From Sphingobacteriales bacterium (GTDB taxonomy: Bacteria > Bacteroidota > Bacteroidia > Sphingobacteriales > Sphingobacteriaceae): a DNA stretch of 37,673 nt. Positions 17,674 to 25,426 of the stretch are shown here, piece after piece. Position 1 is the stretch's first letter. Each line of letters opens with the position of its first letter. The position numbers and the translations under genes are program-made. Under the pieces are notes generated by a model. It worked only from the letters and a program-made list of their open reading frames with translations. It ran no database searches and had not been told where the DNA came from. The stretch lies in NCBI GenBank assembly GCA_015654985.1, contig JAATFW010000233.1, positions 1 to 37,673 of the forward strand, written 5' to 3'.

Positions 17674-20187
17674 ATGCTTCGAAAACCAGTTTCTTTTTTA
17701 TTCATCGCTCTTTTTCAACTGACATTGCCTGCTGTTTATGCACAGCGCGCATCAATACGGGTTACCGAAAAAGCAGAAAAAGGTTCTTTTGCCCTGCTTG
17801 CTGCGGGTAAGGCCGTCTCCATTGTGACCGATACAGCCGATGCGGAGGTTACTCAGATAGCAGCAGCGGCCCTTAGCGACGATATCAAGACGCTCACGGG
17901 CGCAAAACCGGCGGTGCTTCATGAAACGGCCCCGGCTAAACCGTCCATTATTATTGGCACTTTGGGGCGTTCTGCAGTGATAGACCGGCTGGCATCCCTG
18001 GGCAGGATACAGACAGACAGCGTAAAGGGAAAATGGGAAACTTTTTGTATTACGGTAATTGCTGATCAGGAGCACAAAGGTCTGAGATCACTGGTCATTT
18101 TTGGCAGCGATCCACGCGGCACTGCTTTTGGCGTTTTTGAATTGTCGAAAATGCTGGGAGTTTCGCCCTGGGTGTGGTGGGCGGATGTTACCCCGGCCAG
18201 GCGGCAAAACCTCTACATCGGTGCAGGGACGAACATCATCGGGCCACCCTCTGTAAAATACCGCGGCCTTTTTATAAATGACGAGGACTGGGGAATGCGT
18301 CCATGGGCAGCAAAAAACATGGATAAAGATTTGAAGGATATCGGTCCGAAGACCTACGAAAAGGTTTTCGAGCTGATGCTGCGTTTGAAAGCTAACTATT
18401 TGTGGCCTGCTATGCATCCGGGCACAAAAGCATTCTGGTATTATAAAGAAAACCCCGAACTGGCTCGTAAGTATGCCATCATCATGGGATCCTCTCATCA
18501 TGAACCGATGCTGAGAGACACAGAGTTCGAGTGGAATGAAAATTATAAAGAAGAATATGGGAAAGATCACGGTGAATGGCGTTACGATACCAACCGCGAT
18601 GAGATTTACCGCTTTTTCGACGACCGTGTAAAGCAGGCGGAAAACAATGAAGCTATTTATACCGTAGGTATGCGGGCTACAAAAGACGGCGGGATGGCGG
18701 GGCCTTCGGCTACGGAAGGCAAGGTGAAGATCCTGGAAGAAGTCATCCGCGATCAGCGGGAAATACTGGAAAAACGCCTGAAGAAACCGGCCGATGAGGT
18801 GCCGCAGGTTTTCTGCCCCTACAAGGAAGTACTTGATCTCTACCGGGCAGGGCTAAAGGTGCCGGATGATGTCACCATTACCTGGGTGGACGACAATCAT
18901 GGATATATCAGGCAGTTGCCCAACGAAAAGGAACAGAAACGTTCGGGAGGCAGCGGGGTGTATTATCACTTTTCGTACTGGGGACTGCCGCAGGATTACC
19001 TGTGGCTGTGCTCAACTTCGCCTGTACTGACATCTTACGAGATGAGCAAAGCATACGATCAGAATGCCCGTACAATATGGGTATTTAATGCCGGTGACAT
19101 TAAGCCGGCTGAACTTGAGCTGCAGTTCGGAATGGACCTGGCATGGGATGTCAAAGCCTGGAGCCCCGGAAAGGCTCATTCTTATCCTGCATACTGGGCT
19201 TCTGAGACGTTCGGAAAGGAATTTGGCGAAAGGATAGGACGGATAAAAGAGACTTATTACCGCCTTGCAGCGTCCGGGAAGCCCGAACATTTGAACTGGG
19301 TGTCATTCACTCCCGGTGAAATTCAGACACGATTAAAAGAATACCAGCAACTGGCAGCCGAAACGCAGCAACTGGCCGGAAAGATACCCGAAAGGCTTCA
19401 AAATGCTTATTTTGAGCTGGTAGCCTACCCTGTTCAGGCAGCATGCAGCATGAATGAAAAAATGCTCTATGCCAGGGAAAGCCTGAGACTCTCAGGCAGC
19501 AGCCAGCCCCTGGCACTGGAATATGCAGCCAAAGCAGAGAAGGCATATGAAAATATCCAAACCCTCACAAAAAAATATAATACAGAGATTGCCGGCGGTA
19601 AATGGGACGGCATGATGGATGCGCACCCCCGGGGAAGAGAAATATTCAATGCGCCGAAAGCGGCAACGGCTGATATGCCCGCTGGTGGCACGACGAATAA
19701 AACTGAAACTGCAGATTCAGAGTTCGTTTTACCTGCCGCCAGATATGTAAAGAATAACAGGGATAGCAAACAGCTAAAATTGGTGTCAGGCCTGGGATAT
19801 ACAGGTGAAGGGCTGACCGTATTGCCGCCGATAATAAAGACCTTTTCTGAAAAAGATATTGACAATGCACCTTATGCCGATTTCAAACTACCCGTTAAGA
19901 AAGGAAAGAATAAAATAGAAGTGAGGTGTTTACCGAACTTTCCGCTGAATCCGGATATGTCTCTGAGGTATGCCTTGTCTGTTAACGGTTCTAAACCCGA
20001 ATTCGTAAATATCGCAACCCTTGCCGAGACCAAAGAATGGTCTTCAAACGTACTCAGGGGATTCTCGAAAGGAAATTCCATTTATCAAAGTAACAGGGAC
20101 GAAGAGGTGACAATAAGAATCTATTTTCCAGATCCGGGATTGGTTGTTAATGCGTTGGCTGTAACCTATCCTGATAATAATCCATAA
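17674..20187 (+). CDS. Glycoside hydrolase family 115 (alpha-glucuronidase-like)
   Basis: GH115 enzymes are inverting alpha-1,2-glucuronidases that remove (4-O-methyl)glucuronic acid from xylan and related glycans. ATG at 17674 is preferred because it starts a clean signal peptide (MLRKPVSFLFIALFQLTLPA, ending VYAQ) and gives 837 residues, the usual family length. An in-frame TTG at 17596 would add 26 non-signal residues. Conserved GH115 blocks are SPWVWWADVTP (164-174), KYRGLFINDEDWGMRPW (about 195-211), LKANYLWPAMHPGTKAFWYY (about 236-255), GSSHHEPMLRDTEFEWN (about 271-287), VTITWVDDNHGYIR and VYYHFSYWGLPQDYLW. The C-terminal ~150 residues form the expected beta-rich accessory domain. It points towards a sulfatase gene on the opposite strand, 38 bases away. 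Confidence 0.93.
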   Translation: MLRKPVSFLFIALFQLTLPAVYAQRASIRVTEKAEKGSFALLAAGKAVSIVTDTADAEVTQIAAAALSDDIKTLTGAKPAVLHETAPAKPSIIIGTLGRSAVIDRLASLGRIQTDSVKGKWETFCITVIADQEHKGLRSLVIFGSDPRGTAFGVFELSKMLGVSPWVWWADVTPARRQNLYIGAGTNIIGPPSVKYRGLFINDEDWGMRPWAAKNMDKDLKDIGPKTYEKVFELMLRLKANYLWPAMHPGTKAFWYYKENPELARKYAIIMGSSHHEPMLRDTEFEWNENYKEEYGKDHGEWRYDTNRDEIYRFFDDRVKQAENNEAIYTVGMRATKDGGMAGPSATEGKVKILEEVIRDQREILEKRLKKPADEVPQVFCPYKEVLDLYRAGLKVPDDVTITWVDDNHGYIRQLPNEKEQKRSGGSGVYYHFSYWGLPQDYLWLCSTSPVLTSYEMSKAYDQNARTIWVFNAGDIKPAELELQFGMDLAWDVKAWSPGKAHSYPAYWASETFGKEFGERIGRIKETYYRLAASGKPEHLNWVSFTPGEIQTRLKEYQQLAAETQQLAGKIPERLQNAYFELVAYPVQAACSMNEKMLYARESLRLSGSSQPLALEYAAKAEKAYENIQTLTKKYNTEIAGGKWDGMMDAHPRGREIFNAPKAATADMPAGGTTNKTETADSEFVLPAARYVKNNRDSKQLKLVSGLGYTGEGLTVLPPIIKTFSEKDIDNAPYADFKLPVKKGKNKIEVRCLPNFPLNPDMSLRYALSVNGSKPEFVNIATLAETKEWSSNVLRGFSKGNSIYQSNRDEEVTIRIYFPDPGLVVNALAVTYPDNNP

Positions 20188-20225
20188 CTTATAATTCTAT
20201 AATTCATGAAGATAAAACCGATCAC

Positions 20226-21929
20226 TTAATTCTTTTTACCAGGCTTGGGAAACACCTGGTGTGTATAGGCCCATTTATGCCATAAGTCCTCCAACTGTTT
20301 AACTTTTTCAGGATATTTGGCTTTCAGATCCGTTGTTTCAGTTTTATCGGTTGCCAGATTAAATAAATGCCAGGTACTGTCATTACTCATGGAAACCAGT
20401 TTCCAGTCGCCAGAACGCGCATAGCGGGCACCAAAGTGCTCATTGAACAAATCAGCATGACCTCCACTCAGTTTTCCTTTAAAGGAGGAAACAAGACTCA
20501 CGCCCGTGCCTGGCGGGATAACGTGGCCTTTATAAGTCGCCGGATACTTTGCCCCTGATATTTCCGTAAAGGTATTCATGAAATCCATTACATGCCCTAC
20601 CTGATCACTGAAGCTCCCTTTCCCGGCAGAAATTCCTTTCGGCCAGAATGCGATCATCGGCGTATGAATCCCACCTTCATACGATTCTGCCTTCCAGTAC
20701 TGATAAGGGGTATTGGCTACGTTTGCCCAACGCTGTCCGATTGATGTATATGCTGTCGCCGTTCCCGGTTCGTTATCTTTCTTTAGTGAATAGCTGATCT
20801 TCTGTCCGTCACGCGTCTCATCCGGACGATCGAAGCCCGGACCATAAGCTGCACAGTTTTCGGCACTTGCCCCATTGTCTGAAAGGAAAACGATCAATGT
20901 ATTGTCTAACTGCCCCGTTTGCCTCAGGGCATCAATGATACGTCCTATTCCCTGATCCATACAGTCTATCATAGCGGCATGTACGGCCATGGCCCGGGCA
21001 TCCCATTCTTTGTCGGGATTATTTTCCCATTTTAAATTATCATGCCAGCGTTCAGAGAGTTCGGTCTTTGCCGGATCGATTAATCCCAGTTTGACCATCT
21101 TCTCATACCGTGCTTTACGAATAACGTCCCAACCCTCTTTATATGTATCCCTGTATCTGGCGATATCTTTGGGTTTGGCCATCAGGGGCCAGTGCGGCGC
21201 GTTTTCTGCTACATAAAGAAAAAACGGCCGGTCAGATTTTGCATAACCTTTTATATAGGCTACTGCGGTATCGTTTATGGCATCGGTGTGATAATAATCT
21301 TTAGGCACACTTTTTATCGGCCTGGTGCCGCTTACCAGGCTAAAAGGATCAAAATAGTCAACTACTCCCCATATGGTACCAAAGTATTTTTCAAATCCCC
21401 GGCTCGTAGGATACTGACTGATAGGTGAAAAATCACCATAGTCCTTCTGGTGATTCAGCCAGGCTAACTGCTCCTGACGGCCTGGCTGCGCATTGGTATT
21501 AGACACATGCCACTTACCCGACATAGCTGTGTGGTAGCCGGCAGACCGTAATACTTCAGCAAGAGTAACGGCATTTTCGGTAATATGCCCCAGATAGCCG
21601 GGCTCATCCTCAGCATCGGTCATTTTGCCGATTCCCGCCTGCTGATTGTATAGACCGGTAAGCAGCGACGCCCTTGTAGGACAACAGCGCGAGGTATTGT
21701 AAAACTGTGTATACCGGATACCATTTCTTGCCAGATAGTCAATATTAGGCGTGTGGATCTCGCCCCCATAACAGCCTGCATCTGAAAAGCCCATGTCATC
21801 AGCAAGGATGACAATGATGTTCGGCCTTGATACTGGCAGCACTTTACTTATCTTCTGCTTTTTCTTAAACCCTGTAAAGGCCAGCAGACCGACGGCAAAA
21901 ACAGAAAGGAATAACAAAGGTTTCTTCAT
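20226..21929 (-). CDS. Arylsulfatase-type sulfatase
   Basis: This is a Cys-type sulfatase of the arylsulfatase group, distinct from the iduronate-sulfatase-like one in locus A. An N-terminal hydrophobic segment (LLFLSVFAVGLLAFTG) should export it or anchor it. The metal site is IVILADDMGFSD, with Asp44-Asp45. The formylglycine motif is C82-C-P-T-R, in NTSRCCPTRASLLTG, and NQQAGIGKM follows, as in Pseudomonas-type arylsulfatases. FLSDNGASAEN supplies the second metal site. At 567 residues it is of normal length. It is transcribed towards GH115 and so needs its own promoter, which I could not identify. Its position next to the glucuronidase suggests that sulfate removal and side-chain removal act on the same glycan; that is inference. 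Confidence 0.92.
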   Translation of the reverse strand: MKKPLLFLSVFAVGLLAFTGFKKKQKISKVLPVSRPNIIVILADDMGFSDAGCYGGEIHTPNIDYLARNGIRYTQFYNTSRCCPTRASLLTGLYNQQAGIGKMTDAEDEPGYLGHITENAVTLAEVLRSAGYHTAMSGKWHVSNTNAQPGRQEQLAWLNHQKDYGDFSPISQYPTSRGFEKYFGTIWGVVDYFDPFSLVSGTRPIKSVPKDYYHTDAINDTAVAYIKGYAKSDRPFFLYVAENAPHWPLMAKPKDIARYRDTYKEGWDVIRKARYEKMVKLGLIDPAKTELSERWHDNLKWENNPDKEWDARAMAVHAAMIDCMDQGIGRIIDALRQTGQLDNTLIVFLSDNGASAENCAAYGPGFDRPDETRDGQKISYSLKKDNEPGTATAYTSIGQRWANVANTPYQYWKAESYEGGIHTPMIAFWPKGISAGKGSFSDQVGHVMDFMNTFTEISGAKYPATYKGHVIPPGTGVSLVSSFKGKLSGGHADLFNEHFGARYARSGDWKLVSMSNDSTWHLFNLATDKTETTDLKAKYPEKVKQLEDLWHKWAYTHQVFPKPGKKN

Positions 21930-22112
21930 AAACTGAATCTTTAAACAATAAATATCATATTATTCTTTTAATAAACCGGTATAATTTACTCCGCTTTTTC
22001 CATGGAAAAGGGTAAACCAGGCATCGCTTAAATTGATTTAGCGAAAAAATTCCGGGGGAAATAAAATTATATTCAGGATTTTCTTTTTCAATTTCCGCAG
22101 GATTTTCACGGG

Positions 22113-22152
22113 CTACTATCCAAAAGGATACCGCTATCCTTTTGGATAGTAG
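22113..22152. promoter_or_regulatory. Perfect 18-bp inverted repeat, probable operator
   Basis: The arms at 22113-22130 and 22135-22152 are exact reverse complements around CCGC. Each arm itself contains a 14-bp palindrome (TATCC-AAAA-GGATA on the left, TATCC-TTTT-GGATA on the right). The site therefore holds four TATCC/GGATA half-sites, with TACTAT/ATAGTA at the outer ends. It abuts the expected -33 region of the DoxX-like gene. This layout fits a dimeric repressor. DUF24/HxlR-type regulators are a candidate because family members such as YodB control azoreductase genes, but no regulator gene lies nearby. Confidence 0.75.
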
Positions 22153-22176
22153 TATCTTTTTAATAGTAAAGGTAAG

Positions 22177-22184
22177 TATGTTTG
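22177..22184 (+). promoter_or_regulatory. Candidate -7 promoter box for the doxX-azoR operon
   Basis: TATGTTTG matches the Bacteroidetes -7 consensus TAnnTTTG, 17 bases before the ATG at 22202. No good TTTG lies 19-21 bases upstream: that position is ATCT, right beside the palindrome. The promoter would therefore be weak at -33, or would depend on the regulator bound next to it. Confidence 0.45.
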
Positions 22185-22201
22185 CTCCATAAAAAAAGAA
22201 A

Positions 22202-22570
22202 ATGAAAACAGTAAAAATCACCTATTGGATCACAACAATAATTGTTGCCCTGATGATGACCTATTCAGCATTCGCTTACTTAACGCAGGAAGTGATGACC
22301 CAGGCATTTCATCATCTGGGCTATCCGGATTATTTCAGAAAGGAACTCGCTATAGCCAAACTAATTGGCGTGGTTTGTCTGCTGGCGCCCTTCACGCCAA
22401 GGGTTAAAGAATGGACTTACGCCGGCTTTACCATCATCTTTATTTCAGCATTCGTTGCACATACCAGCTCCGGAGATCCTGCTGCTGCCTGGATGGCGCC
22501 TGTTATATTTTTAGCGCTGCTGGCCGTATCCTATATCACGTATCATAAAAAACAAACTGCTGTAAAATAG
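22202..22570 (+). CDS. DoxX-like small membrane protein
   Basis: This 122-residue integral membrane protein of the DoxX-like family has four predicted helices: about 8-28 (WITTIIVALMMTYSAFAYL), 48-66 (IAKLIGVVCLLAPF), 72-90 (WTYAGFTIIFISAFVAHTSS) and 95-113 (WMAPVIFLALLAVSYITY). The LGYPDYFRK segment after helix 1 is characteristic. The family's role is poorly defined; members often accompany redox or electrophile-stress genes. The azoreductase gene follows 47 bases downstream on the same strand, and the palindromic operator lies 50 bases upstream, so the pair is probably one regulated unit. Confidence 0.85.
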   Translation: MKTVKITYWITTIIVALMMTYSAFAYLTQEVMTQAFHHLGYPDYFRKELAIAKLIGVVCLLAPFTPRVKEWTYAGFTIIFISAFVAHTSSGDPAAAWMAPVIFLALLAVSYITYHKKQTAVK

Positions 22571-22617
22571 CTCCTGATCACATCTTCAGGTATGCTATTA
22601 AAATAAATATATCTCTA

Positions 22618-23217
22618 ATGAAAAAGATCCTTCATATTATTTCAAGCCCAAGAGGCGAGGCATCGTTCAGTATCAAACTGGGGCATGCAATTATACAAAA
22701 AATTCAGGCTGCCTACCCGGGCAGTACGGTTAAGGAAGTGGACCTGGTCAAAAAACAATTCCCTCATCTGGAAGAATCCCACCTGGTTTCTTTTTTTACG
22801 CCGCCGGCAAACCGGACTCCTGAAAATACTGCTGCCATAAAGCACTCCGATGATGCTATCGGGGAAATCCTGGATGCAGATATAATCGTTATCGGCGCTC
22901 CCTTGTACAACTTTAGCATCCATTCAACTTTAAAAGCCTGGTTCGACCATATTGCAAGGGCTGGTGTTACTTTTAAATACGATGAAAACGGCGTGGAGGG
23001 ATTAATTAAGGGCAAAAAAGTTTATATTGCCATGTCGTCGGGCGGAATTTATTCCGAAGGGCCGATGCAGTCGTATGATTTTGTTTCTCCTTATTTGAAA
23101 ATCATTCTTGGCCATATTGGAATGACCGACGTGACGGTATTTCGTGCAGAGGGCACTTCTCTTCCCGGAATACAGGATACTGCTTTGGAAAAAGGCATTG
23201 ATAGTATTAAAATATAA
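22618..23217 (+). CDS. azoR: FMN-dependent NADH-azoreductase
   Basis: This flavodoxin-fold enzyme reduces quinones and azo compounds with NADH. The N-terminal FMN-phosphate loop reads HIISSPRGEASFSIKLG (about 6-22). A second conserved block, ADIIVIGAPLYNFSIHSTLKAWFDHIARAGVTFKY, spans about 88-122. A third, GKKVYIAMSSGGIYS, lies at about 136-150. The length of 199 residues matches the AzoR family. It probably works in detoxification of quinones in the cytoplasm and shares an operon with the DoxX-like gene. A strong hairpin follows 63 bases after the stop codon. The gene symbol is given by family similarity. Confidence 0.9.
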   Translation: MKKILHIISSPRGEASFSIKLGHAIIQKIQAAYPGSTVKEVDLVKKQFPHLEESHLVSFFTPPANRTPENTAAIKHSDDAIGEILDADIIVIGAPLYNFSIHSTLKAWFDHIARAGVTFKYDENGVEGLIKGKKVYIAMSSGGIYSEGPMQSYDFVSPYLKIILGHIGMTDVTVFRAEGTSLPGIQDTALEKGIDSIKI

Positions 23218-23280
23218 GAGTCACCTTTTCTACCCGCTTCCGCCAGGCTCAACCTGCTTAGTTAAAAACAGGAATGTTAT

Positions 23281-23318
23281 AAAGAGACCGTCTTACATTG
23301 CTGCAGGATGGTCTCTTT
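23281..23318 (+). terminator. Terminator-like hairpin after azoR
   Basis: A 9-bp perfect stem (AAAGAGACC at 23281-23289, GGTCTCTTT at 23310-23318) encloses a 20-base loop. The stem carries its own A/T ends, and the following ACTTATTCTTTA is T-rich. It lies between azoR and a minus-strand gene and may act in both directions. Confidence 0.65.
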
Positions 23319-23350
23319 ACTTATTCTTTATGGGCATAAAACCGGTATGC

Positions 23351-23512
23351 TTATTTTTTTAAATGATCTGGAAAAACAACTTTGCTTAGCGTCTTTTTTG
23401 CCTTTTCCAGTTTTTCAACAAAAAAAGGATCGTTAGCATGGCTTTTAAGGTCATTATTTATGATCGGTTTTCCGAACCCCTTTTCATAAACTATTTTCTT
23501 AACTGTCGGCAT
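23351..23512 (-). CDS. Small hypothetical protein, 53 residues
   Basis: This short ORF has the best ribosome binding site in its neighbourhood: AAGGAG, six bases before the ATG. It would encode a basic, soluble 53-residue protein starting MPTVKKIVYEKGFGKPIIN and ending VVFPDHLKK, with a C-terminal half likely to be helical (FFVEKLEKAKKTLSKV). There is no signal peptide or membrane segment. It lies 32 bases downstream of the STN-only remnant on the same strand and may share its transcript. I do not recognise the family. Codon use looks normal for the window. Confidence 0.55.
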   Translation of the reverse strand: MPTVKKIVYEKGFGKPIINNDLKSHANDPFFVEKLEKAKKTLSKVVFPDHLKK

Positions 23513-23544
23513 AATAACTCCTTATATTTTATATTCTATCAAAA

Positions 23545-24075
23545 TTACGATTTTATTTTCCTTTTTACAAGGAACGCCTCATAATTAACATTTCGCTGAA
23601 AACCGAAAAAAGCACCGTCTATGTCAGCAACCGAAATACTAACCTGCTCTGGAACTGAACTCCTGATCGCCGGGTCCGGACCGGGGCTTTTTGCAGGCTG
23701 TTCAGCAATACTGGTCTTTTTCTGTGTTAGAACAACGGTACCTTCCCTGATTGTATAGTGCAGAGGCTGCTTGCCAAAGATGACTTTAAGCACATCTTCA
23801 ATATTAGCTCCGTCAACCTGTATGTTTACGGGCTTCGCCTGCTTTAAAAGTCTCTCCTCATATACAAAGTCATAACCACTTTTTAATCTTAATTCATTTA
23901 AAACGGATTTTAAAGGAGCATTAGTCCTTGATATACTGATTTTTTGTGCTAAACCAATTGCGCTGACCTGCATCAGGGTAGCGATTAATAAAAATGTGGT
24001 CAGACGCATAACAAGAAGAATTTTATGGATGTAGCCAGGAGGTGTACCCGATTTCTTTAAGTAAATTTTATACAT
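23545..24075 (-). pseudogene. STN-domain remnant of a SusC-type transducer
   Basis: This 176-residue product is the front end of a Pedobacter-type SusC: a long leader with signal sequence to about residue 44 (ILLVMRLTTFLLIATLMQVS, ending GLAQ), then an STN domain at about 45-117 (KISISRTNAPLKSVLNEL, GYDFVYEERLLKQA, LHYTIREGTVVLTQ). After a Pro-rich linker it ends in an unrelated tail (FGFQRNVNYEAFLVKRKIKS). The CarboxypepD_reg, plug and barrel domains are absent, and no trace of them lies downstream. It is the third gene of a sigma-fecR-STN set, where a full SusC is expected. It is either a deletion remnant or a free-standing periplasmic signal protein. The reading frame is intact, so it may still be expressed. 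Confidence 0.82.
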
Positions 24076-24171
24076 TTGAAGAGTTTGGATTTCACAGCAT
24101 GCTTTTTGCTTTCAGGGACAAGAGCGGCTGTGGGTAGTTAATAAATTAATTAAATGAAGCCAGACTTTATG

Positions 24172-24208
24172 ACCGGTCCCGATTGCAGTCGGGACTGGCC
24201 TCTTTTTT
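24172..24208 (+). terminator. Hairpin with T-run between fecR and the STN remnant
   Basis: CCGGTCCCGA pairs with TCGGGACTGG (one G-U) around a 5-base loop, and GGCC then a TTTTTT run follows on the plus strand. Read on the plus strand it looks like an intrinsic terminator, but the neighbouring genes are on the minus strand, where no T-run follows. It may be a relic, or a hairpin that tunes expression between the two minus-strand genes. Confidence 0.5.
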
Positions 24209-24229
24209 CCGGATTATCTGAAATTGTAC

Positions 24230-25339
24230 TTATTTGCTTACAATAATCTTCCTCCCTTCAATTTTAAAATGAATATTTCCAGTTAGTTCTAGAATGCTGA
24301 GTACTTTAGAAACCTTGTTAAATCTGGAAACCGATCCGCCAAACTTTTGGTCCGGAATTTCACCTGTATATACCACTTCGACATTATACCAGCGGGCAAT
24401 CTTTCTCATAATGTCCTGTATATTTTCATCATCAAACATAAACTTGTGATTTTTCCAGGCAACAGCAAGTTCTGTGTTGGCCGGATAAACCTTTAATAGT
24501 GACCCTGATATGATAGCCTGCTGGCCAGGTTTAAGGATTGTTTTGCTATTAATAAGCACACTCCCTTCCAACAGCGTGGTTTTCGCTATTGGTTCATTAT
24601 CATAACTATTAATATTAAAGTGAGTTCCCAACACTTTTACGTCCTGCTGTTTGGAAATGACACGAAAGGGCATCGCTTTATTATGCGCCACTTCAAAGTA
24701 AGCTTCACCGGTAAGCTCCACTTTACGTTCTGTACCCGAAAACTTTGCCGGAAATCGTAACGACGATGCGGCATTAAGAATAGCCTTTGTGCCATCTGAT
24801 AAAGTTACGGTGTATTGCCCGCCCAGAGGTGTCGCAATGGTATTGTAGACCGTTTCGCCGGATTGAGTTTCCCCGCCAGTGTATACTACCTGGCCGTCGG
24901 TTATTTTGCTGATTACGCTATTCCCTTCAATAGCCAGCTTACCGTTGCGGGCAGTTGCCAACATAACATGCCTTCCATTTGATAAAGTTAAAACAGCTTT
25001 ATTTCCGCCGGGTAGAATATCGGCAGGCTGCGTAGTTTTCGCAAAATTGGAGACACGCAGTTTCGGCCGGATCACAAAATAAACGCCTGCGGAAAGAAAA
25101 AATAATATAGAAGCAGCAGCGGCAACACGGGGCCATATGGATTTTCGTTTTAATAATGCCGGTTTCACGGGTAATCTGGCAGCAACCCGGTTAACTGCTT
25201 CTTCTAATTCATCAGGCGACAACCCGTCATTAGAAACAGGCAGCCGAAGATACCACGTTTCAACTATCGCTTTTTCTTCTTTAGTACAATTTCCGGCCTT
25301 GTATTTTTGCAATAACTCCCGGGCTGTAGTCTTTTTCAT
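24230..25339 (-). CDS. FecR-family anti-sigma factor (DUF4974 C-terminus)
   Basis: This is a membrane anti-sigma regulator for the adjacent ECF factor. The cytoplasmic N-terminus (1-70) starts MKKTTARELLQKYKAGNCTK. A transmembrane helix lies at about 72-90 (VAAAASILFFLSAGVYFVI). The FecR domain at about 160-260 contains TPLGGQYTVTLSDGTKAILN and ELTGEAYFEVAHNKAMPFRV, and KVLGTHFNINSYDNEP follows. The DUF4974 domain at about 300-368 contains IQDIMRKIARWYNVEVVYTG and FKIEGRKIIVSK. At 369 residues it is complete. It lies 87 bases after the sigma gene. The expected TonB-dependent partner downstream is present only as the STN part, so how this anti-sigma is relieved is unclear. Confidence 0.93.
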   Translation of the reverse strand: MKKTTARELLQKYKAGNCTKEEKAIVETWYLRLPVSNDGLSPDELEEAVNRVAARLPVKPALLKRKSIWPRVAAAASILFFLSAGVYFVIRPKLRVSNFAKTTQPADILPGGNKAVLTLSNGRHVMLATARNGKLAIEGNSVISKITDGQVVYTGGETQSGETVYNTIATPLGGQYTVTLSDGTKAILNAASSLRFPAKFSGTERKVELTGEAYFEVAHNKAMPFRVISKQQDVKVLGTHFNINSYDNEPIAKTTLLEGSVLINSKTILKPGQQAIISGSLLKVYPANTELAVAWKNHKFMFDDENIQDIMRKIARWYNVEVVYTGEIPDQKFGGSVSRFNKVSKVLSILELTGNIHFKIEGRKIIVSK

Positions 25340-25426
25340 AGTTTTAAAATCTTTTATGATCTTATTTTAAAACCAAGACGGTTAGACTTACCTTTGGGCC
25401 CAGAAAAAAAATTAAAAAATAATAAA

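Noticed and set aside
21930-22201. A local HxlR-type regulator gene near the operator
   Set aside because: I looked for a divergent regulator reading away from doxX and found none; the sulfatase gene begins directly upstream.
21955-22221. Minus-strand open frame of 88 codons
   Set aside because: It covers the operator palindrome and the start of the DoxX-like gene and shows no family motif.
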